NCBI GenBank assembly: GCA_947579605.1
Contig: OX388310.1
Location: 2,790,001-2,854,000 of the forward strand
DNA from: Athripsodes cinereus
Lineage: Eukaryota; Arthropoda; Insecta; Trichoptera; Leptoceridae
DNA length: 64,000 nt
Direction: 5' to 3'
A model generated the notes under the pieces. It had not been told where the DNA came from and searched no databases. It saw nothing but the letters and a program-made list of their open reading frames with translations. Made by a program: the position numbers and the translations under genes. Positions 10,478 through 20,690 of the stretch are shown one piece after another (position 1 is the first letter of the stretch; each line of letters begins with the position of its first letter).

Positions 10478-10690
10478 TATGAAATGTTTGTGGCATATGC
10501 TTAGTCTGCCGGCTACCCTACTTGTGAGATATACCGTGATGGTAAATATTAGTAATAGTACTATTATCACATCATAATTAAAGTTGTTAATAAAAATGAA
10601 GACATTCAGGATTCGTGGCACAACCCATCGCCGAATTGAAATTGTCAAATTTCTTATCCGTGATGTTATATGAGTACCTACTTTTTAGGG
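10478..10690. repeat. Two Rep240 pieces in opposite orientation
   Basis: 10478-10550 reads tail-ward on the plus strand (TCTGCCGGCTACCCTACTTG, then ACCGTGATGGTA). 10590-10690 reads the middle/head part on the minus strand (GAAGACATTCAGGATTCGTG, then CGCCGAATTGAAAT). They are either two insertions or one rearranged copy. Confidence 0.65.
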
Positions 10691-11097
10691 GCATTTGAGA
10701 ATTTATTATTATTATTATCTTAAAAAATGTCACCGTGTACTGTTTTTGGCCAATGCGATCTCAGCAGGAAATAAAAAAAAAACAAGATAGATAAAAATCA
10801 TAAAAGAGACATATCAAAAAGAAGAAACAAAAGACTCATTCTGTATCGGGGACTACATGGTGAAAAATAAATAAATAAATAATGCGTTTTTATTTTCACA
10901 AACTATATTACGAGAAGACAGATCGATTGTCAGTATTAGAAAGAAAACAAAACATTTTAAAGATAGATGCTTATGTATATGTATAAGTAAACAAGCTACA
11001 GTAGAAGGCATCTGCTTATAGGCACCATGGGTGTACCCAGAGGGTGGGGCAACAGCCCTAATTTGTCGAAAATAGTGGTAAAATACCATTTTACACT
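10691..11097. other. Gene-free stretch with a possible transposon edge
   Basis: No gene. GGGTGTACCCAGAGG at about 11.03 kb is mirrored by GGATACACCC at about 11.55 kb. That could be the ends of an old inverted-repeat element enclosing the next Rep240 copy, but I see no target duplication. Confidence 0.3.
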
Positions 11098-11225
11098 ATA
11101 CCATCACGGCATACCCCACAAGTGGCGTAGCCAGCAGACCAGCTGCATGTAATAAATATCCAAGCTGTCCAAACCTTATCGCTGAAATTTAAATGTAAAA
11201 TGTCTTCAAGTTTTCGTTACGCTAG
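11098..11225 (-). repeat. Rep240 copy, middle deleted
   Basis: TACCATCACGGCATACCCCA, CCAGCAGACCAGCTGCATGT and CGCTGAAATTTAAATGTAAA are present, but the block around CTTCGTGCC is partly lost. Confidence 0.7.
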
Positions 11226-12180
11226 GAAAATACTATTTGAAAATAATAGGAAAACAGGCAAACATAGAATTCTAATATGAGAACAGTATAAAAAATTGAC
11301 ATCAAAGTTGAAATTCGCCCCCCTTAGTAGTCAGACTAAACAAAATAAGATTGTTCTAAAAATGAAAGATATTCTGAAAAATTTCAAATTCCTAGACCAA
11401 AATGAAAATTTGTCAGTGCGAGAATAGAAATTTTGCACGTCTATCAAATTGCCAGATCGCAATAAGCGAGACAAATGATATCGGTACATTTGACAGTTGT
11501 AATAATAAAAAAAATCTACTCTCTCCCCCCCCCTAGACAAAATCCTGGATACACCCCTGCTAGATTCTACTGACTTCATACGGAATATAAGTTTATGATA
11601 TGCACTTTTTGCCGAATAAAGGTTTTCGTCCATCCCACATTCCCACTTTCCGTGTTACTGAATATTTATGAAAAATCGACCCCAGGGTGGATCCCTAGGG
11701 TAATAGAGGCTAAGGGTTGTTTTATTTTTTTACTATGTGCCATACCAATATATATTTTCCTTTTGTTTTTCTCAAATTATTCCAATATTCAAATTTACAT
11801 ACCTACATACGTGATGAAAATGTAGATAAAGTACCCTACGGTTAGTAATACAGTCAATTAAAATTTAGGATTTTTGCAAAATAATTCAAAAATAATTTTA
11901 TCATTTGTTTTGTGGAAACAAAAAATAGATCGATTTAATTATTCTCTCAACCCAATTTTTTCAAATAATTCGAGAAAATAAATTGTCTTGAGTTGATAAT
12001 ATTTCTTTGAATTAAGAAAATCAGTTCAATAAAATTGAGAATTTATTTTTTTAACGAAGATTTTTTCTTGTTTTGAGAATTTTAAAAGTTCTTTAGCGAC
12101 ATGTCTTGTTCAATGAAGAAATTATTCTTGGCTTGCTTACGTCAAAATTACTTCTAATTTCTTCAATGAAGTGAGTGTGC
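11226..12180. other. Gene-free stretch
   Basis: Open frames of 76-100 aa overlap on opposite strands and resemble no family. No promoter or RNA gene seen. Confidence 0.45.
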
Positions 12181-12182
12181 AA

Positions 12183-12562
12183 AGACCGATACATTTGAGA
12201 TGATGCGCTGGAAGAGATTGCTCCGAGTGCATTAGACCTAACATGAACCTATGAGTCCATCCCCAGGGTGCTCAACATTTCTATACGACTCTCAACCATA
12301 TGCAGACAGCGTGTCTTGTGATATTTCTGGTTCTGGAAACCTGGAAAGAGTTATAATAACTGTGGCTGTGGAAGAAGAACCAACAAGACGGAGCGACCAA
12401 ATTAAGGAGGCTACACAGAGCTCACTGCACGGGGCCCTGCATATAGCGGAGGGTCGCTCGAGGTGGATACAGTTGGTCCTTAGAATTGAGGAACCGACGG
12501 AGATGATGGTGAAGATGAATACAAGTAACTGCATTGTATTCTCTTCTAAGTTTAACATTTAA
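12183..12562 (+). pseudogene. RTE-like LINE, C-terminal fragment
   Basis: Broken frames read MMRWKRLLRVH, then CGRRTNKTERPN or, in another frame, RSDQIKEATQSSLHGALHIA and EGRSRWIQLVLRI. The order (aromatic-WKRLLR, stretch with ICRQR, RxRSDQIKEA, AExRSRW) parallels the better copy at 62.7-63.2 kb (WCWRKLLRIPW, ICQRRILSFFGH, IWSDHVRDAA, AEDRARW). An open frame at 12251-12562 would suggest a 103-aa gene, but it is only this relic after frameshifts. Confidence 0.65.
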
Positions 12563-13099
12563 TAATATCATTTTGCAATTACGTATACGTCAATCAGCCC
12601 GAGCCAAAGTTTGGTGGTAAAACTCTCCACATAGACATACCAGAATCCTGTCGGCGGTTCTACAACTTTACAGTGGAGTGTTGCCTTTATGAGATTGTTG
12701 ATGGAGTATTACGCTTTGACGGCGTAATTTTCTTGTAATTGTAATTGGAAACTATTGACACGTTTACGTTGTGGTTTAACAAGTGGTAGTTTGGTTTTGC
12801 CATAGAATAACAAAGTTTAAAGCTACGTTGGGTTTTACATATTTCCAGAGAAGCCATCACTAATATCTGTTTCATTATTTTAAAAGAGCTATGACGCCGC
12901 ATTAGCGAATGATTTATTCAAAGTCTTATTTATAGTTGGACAAACACCACTGGTTAGAATTATTTGAAACTTTTAATTACACGAGGTTGTTACGTAACTA
13001 TGCATTGAAAAATGAAACTTTTATTACTTTGTAAAATACTGGTTTTTGTTGCGAGAATTCATAATGGTTGATCAGAGTTTAAAAAACTTTTAAAATGTT
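12563..13099. other. Gene-free stretch
   Basis: No recognisable feature. Confidence 0.45.
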
Positions 13100-13155
13100 T
13101 GGTATGAAGTAAACACTTAACTTTTCTATAAATACACACTATATTTTATAAATGA

Positions 13156-13197
13156 GTAGACAACTGTTTCGTCTTTTACCAAGACATTATCAATACT
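13156..13197 (-). ncRNA. Hammerhead-like fold, left arm
   Basis: Minus strand: AGTA stem I, TTGATAA (consensus CTGATGA), stem II GTCTT...AAGAC, GAAA, CAGTTG as stem III, TC, then TACT closing stem I. The C3-to-T and G8-to-A core changes predict inactivity. Confidence 0.45.
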
Positions 13198-13501
13198 AAA
13201 TTTAGAAAGAATACAAATTGATTACGAAGGTACAATAAATAAATTATGCAGTTAACAATAAATTTTAAGTGGGGGATGAAGAGGGTTGGGGCTTAAGGTG
13301 GAGTGGGAATATTTTTAGAATGGGTGATGCGTTAGGTACTGTTATATTAAACCATTTAAGATTCTACATAACGGCAATAGTAATTATAGAAGATTAATTT
13401 TGAGAGATACATTAGAAATACATAAAAACATTAATAGTTGTAATAATATAGTTAATAACATAGCAGTACCTAACGCATCAATTTGTATTCTTTCTAAATT
13501 T

Positions 13502-13544
13502 AGTATTGATAATGTCTTGGTACAAGACGAAACAATTGTCTACT
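13502..13544 (+). ncRNA. Hammerhead-like fold, right arm
   Basis: AGTA (13502-13505) pairs with TACT (13541-13544). TTGATAA is followed by a perfect stem II GTCTTG/CAAGAC, GAAA (13529-13532), the palindromic stem III CAATTG (13533-13538), and TC. The architecture is exact, but core positions 3 and 8 are changed, so it is probably dead. Confidence 0.5.
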
Positions 13545-13668
13545 CATTTTTAAATATAGTGTGTATTTATAAAAAAGTTGAGTGTTTACTTCATACCATA
13601 ATGGAAAATACGCAAAAAGTTACGGATTATATTAAAAATATTTAAAATGTTTAATAACTATTTATACC

Positions 13669-13815
13669 ATCACGGTTTATTCCAAAAGTGGGGTAGCCAG
13701 CAGATCAGCTGCATGTTATAAGCATGCAAGTGGTTCTCGCCGTGCCAACATAAAATTAAGATATTCAGGATGGGTGGCAAATCTCATCACTGAATTTAAG
13801 TTTTATAAATGTATT
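13669..13815 (-). repeat. Rep240 copy, tail and middle
   Basis: ACCATCACGGTTTATTCCAA, GGGGTAGCCAGCAGATCAGC, CGTGCCAACATAAAATTAAG and CACTGAATTTAAG follow the consensus. The head is absent here, and a head-only piece lies 0.5 kb downstream in the same orientation. Confidence 0.78.
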
Positions 13816-14334
13816 GATTTTATGGATGGAAGGGCTTTGTTGGTATAGATTACTAATGTTAAATATCCTCACAGATCCACTGTGTACATATTTTCCCTTT
13901 CTTCCATATACAATTTGCAGAAGGCTTGATAAGTAAGAAGATTAGTTTGACTCTAAATGATTATATGAAATTAAATGCTGTGATTGAAAAGGAACGAAAT
14001 GAAACAGTAATATTTTACTTACATGAAAATATGCTTTCCAATAAGTTTATTCACCAATAATAAAATTAACAATAAATATGTTAATAATGTGTTAGACTAA
14101 AGTATGTTGTTTGCTGGACGTTCAAAAAAGATCTGACCTAGCTAATTATTCATTCTTTCCACAAGCCATAGTTGTTAAGGAAATAGTTGTAACCTTACAT
14201 TAGAAAATATTCCTCGCCATCTACCTATAATTGTATAAAACTCATATCTAACTAGCTACCGAGGTGTTTAGTAATTATCTTCGATATGTGCTTCTCGATA
14301 CTTCAGGTAGATGTCGCCACAATTTTTTTAACAC
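13816..14334. other. Insert-like stretch between two Rep240 parts
   Basis: No gene. The neighbouring Rep240 tail/middle (to 13815) and head (from 14335) have the same orientation and together make about one copy. This segment may therefore be an insertion, though no clear terminal repeats are seen. Confidence 0.35.
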
Positions 14335-14412
14335 CAGCCTTTTACATACAGGACAATTGAAAACATACGGAAAAGAGTGGAAGATCAATTTTTGCTGGGT
14401 GCTCCACTGATG
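14335..14412 (-). repeat. Rep240 head fragment
   Basis: CCTTTTACATACAGGACAAT, GGAAAAGAGTGGAAGATC and TTTTTGCTGGGTGCTCCACT match the head end. Confidence 0.7.
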
Positions 14413-14659
14413 AATTTATGAAATGTATGATAAATTGCATTTTATTAAATTTTTAAAAATGTTCTGAACATTAAGATGTCACTAAAAGAGAACGTGTTGA
14501 ACCGACACTCAGGTATTTGTAGTCTATGTGATATGGAAAAAAACATTGTTTATATGTAGTAGGATCTTGGATTAAGAATCATGGTTGGCCATTAAGCATT
14601 ACTCTTTTAAAATACACTGTTTCTATGACAACGACATCTGAGCTTTAGGAATGTCGTAG

Positions 14660-15060
14660 TTTTTAAAATAATAGCATATTTATTTATTTATCACTTGTAC
14701 ACGGCGTGAGCCTTTTACACGTTAAACATATAACAAATAAAAAAAAAACAATTTGACAGACAATAATAATAAAAAGGATAAAAAATGAATTGGTACAAAT
14801 TTATAAAAATAAACATTAAGATGCAACAAAAATAGTAGTAATTTGAACAAAACAACAATACTTAGTAATAGAATAAAACAATTAGGTAGATCAATTTATA
14901 CAGAGATTGGACAAAATTTCAATCAATTCAAAAATTGAATACAAACAATAAAAGACAAAATGTCATATACAAATTAACAAAAACAAAAATTAAAATAAAT
15001 ATCCATTTACATAGAATAGTCCTCAAATTCATCAGATTTCAAATATATGTCAAAAAAAAT
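14660..15060 (-). other. Possible LINE 3' end, antisense
   Basis: ATTTATTTATTTATCACTTG, then TACACGGCGTGAGCC and a long A-rich plus-strand run (T-rich on the minus strand) look like an antisense LINE terminus. No coding peptide supports this. Confidence 0.25.
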
Positions 15061-15099
15061 TGAATCATTAATAAACAACACATAAATATAATTTATGTG

Positions 15100-15310
15100 T
15101 TGGAAACTATATAATTTATCGCGGTTTCATATTTTCGGTTGATTATTCTCGGAGCTATTTATTGATCAGAATGGGTTTCTGTGCATCTGTATGGATTTTC
15201 CCTATCCCTGTTTTCTTTCTTCTTTATAATAATGACACTGATTTATAATGTTTGTGTGTGTATGGAACACACAATTTTTGTTTGTGTGTGTATGGAACAG
15301 GTGAGTGTGG
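15100..15310 (+). repeat. Dispersed repeat, paralogue of 19410-19524
   Basis: TTGTGTGTGTATGGAACA occurs twice (about 15258 and 15282). The preceding TTCTTTATAATAATGACACT block matches 19.45 kb. Here ATGGAACAGGTGAG is uninterrupted, whereas at 19.52 kb the 211-bp foldback sits inside it, so this serves as an empty-site comparison. Confidence 0.6.
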
Positions 15311-16279
15311 GTTAGATTATAAGTGAATGACAGTTTCTTATTTATCTGACAAATTATCCATTTATTGTTCTAACTGTTATTAATTTCTTTCATGTATGTA
15401 TTTTGCTCTTATCTATAAATTACTTTATTATTTTGTTGTATATGATAACCATATGGGCTCTTGATATAATTTACCTGTAATATCAAAATGTATGCACTTA
15501 TAAATAGGGCGATATATTGATATTTTGTTTCTCTTGTATATTGATATATACCTATATATTGTCTGTAGTATTTTTTGTCATCAATAAAGAAAAAAACAGC
15601 AATAAAAATATCGGTTTGTTTATTTATTTACAGTCTAAAGAGACAAAAACAATTTGCCCAATGAAGGGTAGCAATTCAAATTTTAATCGATTAATATAAC
15701 AATTTAGAGATATATTCGGCGGATATGTTAGTTTTATTATTTCAACAAAACGATTTGTTAAAGGAAAGCAGAGAAAACAAAAGAACAAATTTATTCTAAT
15801 TTACAAAACAAAATCCTTTGTAGAAAATGTTAACGATTATGATTATTTCTGTTTGTCGTCATAAAACACAAAAGGCTTAATTAGGGTTAAATAATAATAA
15901 TGAGTGACTCGATAACACAAGACAACGTTTGAGAAACACTGTCTTATGCTAATGAGCCTTAAATAATCAAAGTTTTTGATCCAGTAACTTTCACAAAGGT
16001 TCTCAGAAACAAAGTTTTCTTAGGCGGCTGTACAAATAGTTGTATGTTTTTCTTTGCAAAGACGAATTTTGAGTTCATTCATTCTTTAGTTTTCCTATCA
16101 CCCACCAGCAGATCTACCCTTTGATAAGCGAAATGTTATGGAGAAAAAACATTTTTATGCCGTGGGCTGATCAGAGCTTTCATAAACAGGATACTTGTAA
16201 AGCATATTTTAAAGTTTTGCAAGAACATAATAAATTTTCTGTATTTAACAAATTTATAAAATATTCCTCCCACCCCCCA
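15311..16279. other. Gene-free stretch
   Basis: No recognised gene or repeat. Confidence 0.45.
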
Positions 16280-16497
16280 AAATAGTCTCCCACTCTTCTG
16301 CGTAAGTTTTCGAGTGTCCTGTAAAAGGCAGGTGTTCGAAAAAATTAAGACATTGTACATCTTAAATTCAGCGATGAGGTTTGCCACCCATCCTGAATGT
16401 CTTGATTTTATATTGGCACGAAGAGGACAGTTTGCATGTTTCTTACATGCAGCTGATCTGCTGGCTACCCCACTTGTGGGATATGCCGTGATGGTAT
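16280..16497 (+). repeat. Rep240 copy, near-consensus
   Basis: It runs from CTCCCACTCTTCTGCGTAAG through CGAGTGTCCTGTAAAAGGCA, GCGATGAGGTTTGCCACCCA and GGCACGAAGAGGACAGTTTG to GGGATATGCCGTGATGGTAT. Most of it is identical to the 19.8-kb copy. Open frames on both strands (for example 16314-16499) are by-products of this repeat, not genes. Confidence 0.88.
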
Positions 16498-16619
16498 AGA
16501 TAGAGATAGATAAAATATTCCTTGTATAGAATGAAATATACATGAAATAAACTATGTACTTTATTATTTTGGAAATCCTTTTGGATATTTCCCAATTTTA
16601 TTCTTATTATGTCTTAAAT

Positions 16620-16880
16620 AGAATAGAATAGAATAGAATAGAAATTCTTTTATTGCGCATAAATACAAAATATCAACATACATTTTTTCTTAACATGGTT
16701 ACAATTAAGTTGCAGCAGCCTCACTAGGTTAACCTGTATCGAGGCGTGCTGCGAATAAAAATAATATACAATATACAATCAACAAACTATCATTATATCC
16801 AAAAAAAAATCACAATGAACAAATAATAAATAAATTAATTAAAAATGAAAATATGTCAATGAGTCAATAATTAAACGAGA
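16620..16880 (-). mobile_element. LINE 3' end with (ATTCT)n tail
   Basis: Read in reverse, about 200 bp of non-coding sequence including TGCGCAATAAAAGAATTTC ends in a pentanucleotide array (plus strand AGAATAGAATAGAATAGAAT at 16620-16642). A short microsatellite tail is typical of several insect LINE clades. No protein part is present. Confidence 0.5.
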
Positions 16881-16924
16881 ATATATTATAATATATTGTG
16901 TTGGATTTCAACAATCTATTTATA

Positions 16925-17125
16925 GGTACCCCCATAAGATATCACCATCGCAGAGAGTAGGACCGAAGGCAGAAATGGTGAGGCCGACCAAGAGACACAT
17001 AATATATGGACCAACAGAAGGACATGAACTGTGGCACATACGAAGAACAAAAGAGACGAGCTGAAAATAGGGAGGAATGGAGAAGAAAATCCAAACACGT
17101 TGCAGACCAATCCAATGGATTGTAA
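16925..17125 (+). pseudogene. RTE-like LINE C-terminal end
   Basis: EQKRRAENREEWRRKSKHVA continues to DQSNGL and a TAA stop at 17123-17125. Upstream frames give EGRNGEADQET. It is the same family and same terminal peptide as 725-1125, so the sequence is a copy of the LINE C-terminus only. Confidence 0.7.
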
Positions 17126-17221
17126 CTCACTATATACCTACATAAGATATGCATATATAAAAAATAATCACAATTTTTTTTAAACCTACCTATAAGAATT
17201 TAAAGATACCTTCCACGTATC

Positions 17222-17490
17222 GAATTAAGAACATAGAAAATATTGTCATCTAGCAAAAAAGTATTTTTTATCTCCTTGATACAAGAACGTAAGAGGTTTC
17301 ACGAATCTAAAAGAGATTTTTAAGTAAAAAAAACATTCAAAAAGTATTTATACATAGAATTAAGAACATAGAAAATATTGTCATCTAGCAAAAAAGTATT
17401 TTTTTTCTCCTTGATACAAGAACGTAAGAGGTTTCACGAATCCAAAAGAGATTTTTAAGTAAAAAAACATTCAAAAAGTATATATACATT
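17222..17490 (+). repeat. Two tandem copies of a 135-bp unit
   Basis: 17222-17356 and 17357-17490 both start GAATTAAGAACATAGAAAAT and match almost perfectly, apart from a few single-base and A-run differences. It is a recent local duplication. Confidence 0.92.
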
Positions 17491-17504
17491 ACATAAAAGT
17501 CTGG

Positions 17505-17600
17505 GTCAAGGCTGCTGCAACTACCTAATGTGGCAATGGGGTAGGAGGGGGTCTCCTGAATGCGACTGTGGGGCTCAGTCACAAGCAATTCAACACCTGT
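17505..17600 (+). pseudogene. LINE C-terminal zinc-knuckle fragment
   Basis: The frame reads SPECDCGAQSQAIQHL, the CxCGAxxQTxxH pattern found at the C-terminus of several insect LINE ORF2 proteins. The frame may continue at 17791 (MEKCLR) after the foldback element. Only about 30 codons survive. Confidence 0.5.
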
Positions 17601-17601
17601 A

Positions 17602-17790
17602 GGCCTAGTCAAAACACATTTTAGCGTTACGTTTTCGTTCGAATGTAGCCGACATTGCGAGAACGTGTCAATTTTCGTAGCTACTTGTGTATTTTAGCTA
17701 CGATAATTGATACGTTCTCGCAACGTCGTCAACATTCGAACGAAAACGAAACGAAAACGTAACGCTAAAATGTATCTTGACTACGGGCCC
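17602..17790. mobile_element. Foldback MITE with ~80-bp arms
   Basis: The left arm (TAGTCAAAACACATTTTAGC, then GTTACGTTTTCGTTCGAATG) is mirrored by the right arm (reverse complement CGTAGTCAAGATACATTTTA). Between them the palindrome continues nearly to the centre. Ends GGCC/GGGCC suggest a PIF/Harbinger-like origin, but no clear target duplication is seen. It appears to have landed in the LINE fragment above. Confidence 0.65.
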
Positions 17791-18000
17791 TGATGGAGAA
17801 GTGCCTAAGAATAAAGTTTTTTTTTATTTTTTTTTATTTTTTATCAAAAATATTACAAGTAAATATTACAAGTCCTGTTAAGTCTTTTATAAGACTTGTC
17901 AACAGGTTCTTGATGAAGTATAAGAGAAATTGGACGGATATCCATAGGTCAACCCCAAATGCGATGCAGTGGCATTCTAGAAGAGGACAAAAGGTTAAAT

Positions 18001-18565
18001 TTTAAATGACTATTGGACGCAGCTATCTAGCTCAGAAAATCAACACAAGCCGGAGCCATACAATAAGCAAAGTAAGTACCTAAATATCAAATAAAACACA
18101 ATTTTATATTTTCCATCAGCATCATATTTCTTATCGAATTATTTTATTTATAAAAATATACATGTATATTTAAAAATATACTCTGATAAAAATATAGTAC
18201 ATAGCGATTAATTCGGAGCTAAAATAAGTTTGTTACTAGGGGATATTTATCTCAATACTTTTAAATAACAGATTCGAAAATATCAACTAACGTAGGCAAA
18301 GATTAATTTTTTGTAAGTCTAGCATTGTATGTTGTCAAGTGAAAAATATTCTGATGTTATAAATACCGACACACTTTTAGGGGGTGTTTTCATATTAAGT
18401 ACGGCCTACAAAGTTTCTTGTCTCTCGAACTCGTAATATTTATTTTTCATTCATTAATTCATACTTTCACGATATTTGGGTAGGTAGTCAGAAGAAAAAA
18501 CTTATTTATTCATGTATTTTATTTTTCGTTGTTCCGTCAACGGAATTACCAGGCGCTGCTCCTGC
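18001..18565. other. Gene-free stretch
   Basis: Nothing recognised. Confidence 0.45.
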
Positions 18566-18567
18566 AT

Positions 18568-18705
18568 CCAACCAAGAATTGGTCTCCAAGCTTTCCGTAA
18601 GTTTTCGAGTGCCGCTGTAAAAACTGGGTGTTAAAAATAAAGTCATTTTACTTTTTGTCTTAAATTCAGCGATTAGGTTTTCCACCTATCCTGAAAGTTT
18701 AGAGT
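18568..18705 (+). repeat. Rep240 copy, head and middle
   Basis: CAACCAAGAATTGGTCTCCA, GTAAGTTTTCGAGTGCCGCT and CAGCGATTAGGTTTTCCACC match the consensus. The tail part is absent. Confidence 0.7.
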
Positions 18706-18779
18706 AAAATTTAACCAGGAATTTCATGTGTGTCAATCAACGAGCAACTTGGTCTTTGGTATCATGTTTTGAGGTTAAT

Positions 18780-18990
18780 CAAGTCGCCTTTCAAGAGCTT
18801 TTTTTCTTATCATCAGGCTTATGTAAAGTGATGAAATCACTACCGGCTCGCGATTAATAAAGCCATTATAGAAGTACTTAATATTGGTGTTAAATTTTTT
18901 ATTAATTTAACATGATTTTCACCAAGTACCGTCGGTCGACAATATAAACAACGTTAATTTTAATATAAAAACATATTTAACGATAATTCC
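18780..18990. repeat. Penelope-type terminal relic
   Basis: ACCGGCTCGCGATTAATAAA resembles the block after GAAA in the 56.5-kb hammerhead (GCCGGCTCGCAACTAATGAA). GTACTTAATATT and CCGTCGGTCGACAA match the sequence after the 6.3-kb hammerhead. The catalytic core itself is not clear. Confidence 0.45.
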
Positions 18991-18999
18991 TATTCAAGG

Positions 19000-19409
19000 T
19001 TAAACAGTCTCTTTATCTCACAACGTAAATCTTCTTCGAATTCTTATCGATGTTAACATATTTTATCAAAAAAACTACCTACCTTTTATAATCTCAACTT
19101 TTTACTCGTCTCAAAAATTCAAGGCATAAAAAAACCTTAACGGGATTACAAAAAGTAACATATTTTTATTTTGTATCTTTTTTTTTAAATATGAAAACAT
19201 GAGCCTTGAAAACATATTTTTTGGAAAGAAGTGTTATTACTTACTTATTTCTTTTTCATAAATGCTGAACTATGAGATGCTGAACTATGTATAAGGTGAA
19301 CTATTTTCAATTTGATGTATTTTGTATTAAAGGTAGTGCTTCTAGTATTGTAAAATAGTTCATTCAGCGATTAGATATTCTCGTAGTAATGTAATTGTTA
19401 TCAATTTGT
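19000..19409. other. Gene-free stretch
   Basis: No feature recognised. Confidence 0.4.
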
Positions 19410-19524
19410 TGTCAATCTCTACATCTCAATGGTTTTTCTTTTCGTTTTTTCTTTCCCTTTTCATAATTGTGACACTAATTTATATATTCTTTTTGTGTGT
19501 GATGTGTATACATATATGGAACAG

Positions 19525-19735
19525 CAGGGTTACTCTTGACAAAACTAAACACGATCTTAATCTAGTCTTGATCTTGATCATACGACGCACGAAGTGACTA
19601 TGGTCAAAAACACCGCGCTACCGCTAACGCAAGATCGGTTTGCGTGTATTTTTGGCCAATAGTCACTTCGTGCGTCGTATGATCAAGATCAAGACTAGAT
19701 TAAGATCGTGTTTAGTTTTGTCAAGAGTAGCCCTG
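19525..19735. mobile_element. 211-bp foldback element, copy 1
   Basis: It starts CAGGGTTACTCTTGAC and ends in the reverse complement. Arms of 77 bp differ at one base, with weaker pairing continuing toward a GC-richer centre. It is flanked by CAG at 19522-19524 and 19736-19738. The paralogous repeat at 15.3 kb has a single CAG at the matching point, which supports a true 3-bp target duplication. It has no coding capacity. Confidence 0.88.
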
Positions 19736-19794
19736 CAGGTAAGTTAGTGATGATTGTATAGTGCTTGGAATAAATTTGTTAATTTTAATGTTTA

Positions 19795-20036
19795 TCCCGT
19801 GGAGCACCCGGTTAAGAATTGGTCTCCCACTCTTCTGCGTAAGTTTTCGAGTATTCTGTAAAAGGCAGGTGTTCGAAAAAAATAAGACATTTTACATCTT
19901 AAATTCAGCGTTGTGGTTTGCCACCCATCCTGAATGTCTTGATTTTATATTGGCACGAAGAGGACAGTTTGCATGTTTCTTACATGCAGCTGATCTGCTG
20001 GCTACCCCACTTGTGGGATATGCCGTGATGGTATAG
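19795..20036 (+). repeat. Rep240 copy, full length with both ends
   Basis: It begins CCGTGGAGCACCCGGTTAAG and ends GCCGTGATGGTATAGTAGT. It contains all consensus blocks in order, about 240 bp. It is the best reference copy in the window. Confidence 0.9.
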
Positions 20037-20690
20037 TAGTAATTTTAAATTTTAAAAGATTTGTTTATTTAAATTTATTCATCATAATTATAGGTTTTGT
20101 CCTTATTAATTGTTTTTATTTGATTTTTAACTTTTATGATTTTTTAAGATCTCTTAGGACCTTCACTGGTCCACCTTTTGATTTTGAATTTCTTTGTCAT
20201 ATTCTATAATTGACTGTCTGATCCTGTGTACTTTGTAAAAAATAAAAAAAATAATAATATTGTGTGAAAACAGATTTTAATTGAGTTTTTCCCATGTCTC
20301 TTTGTTAATTATTCATTTCCATTGCTTGTACACTATACGAGTATATTATCATATTCATCTCTTTAGGTAGGTACTTGAGCTACCGCAGTTCTTTGAACAG
20401 AAGTTATTCAATAATTTAACGAGGCAGATTGAGTTTCTATACGTCGCCACTTGTGTATCAGCTTTCGTTAACTCTTTTCATCATTATTGTATAAACTAAC
20501 TTAACTTAACCAACGATAACTACCGACATCTCTGGTGGTTTTAATGAGCATGAATGATACAAGTCAGGATAATTACATGATCTGTATTGAGGTAGTAAAA
20601 AAACTATTGGAGTACTTCTTGAAATCACATATGTATTGCGCTTTAATAAACTTGCGTTAGATTTCTAACGACATTATTTTTTTGATATGT
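20037..20690. other. Gene-free stretch
   Basis: No recognisable feature. Confidence 0.45.

Larger units (their letters stand above)
13100..13598. repeat. Large foldback of two Penelope-type terminal repeats
   Basis: Arms at 13100-13222 and 13478-13598 are inverted copies of each other (outer end TGGTATGAAGTAAACACTTA, inner end ATACAAATTGAT), separated by about 255 bp. Each arm carries a hammerhead-like fold pointing inward or outward. A related, more diverged inverted pair lies at 60.9-61.15 kb. I infer a rearranged Penelope-like retroelement terminus; no reverse transcriptase remains. Confidence 0.7.

Noticed and set aside
11028..11564. A hAT-like element bounded by GGGTGTACCCAG words
   Set aside because: The ends are only loosely inverted and no 8-bp duplication is visible.
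12251..12562. A 103-aa protein gene
   Set aside because: The segments RSDQIKEATQ and EGRSRW place it in an RTE-like LINE tail after frameshifts; it has no independent support.
16136..16543. A 135-aa gene on the minus strand
   Set aside because: It is the antisense of a Rep240 copy; the same string (AYPTSGVASR...) recurs at 51.1 kb because the repeat recurs.
19406..19597. A membrane-like 63-aa frame
   Set aside because: It runs from a dispersed repeat into the 211-bp foldback and is AT-driven.
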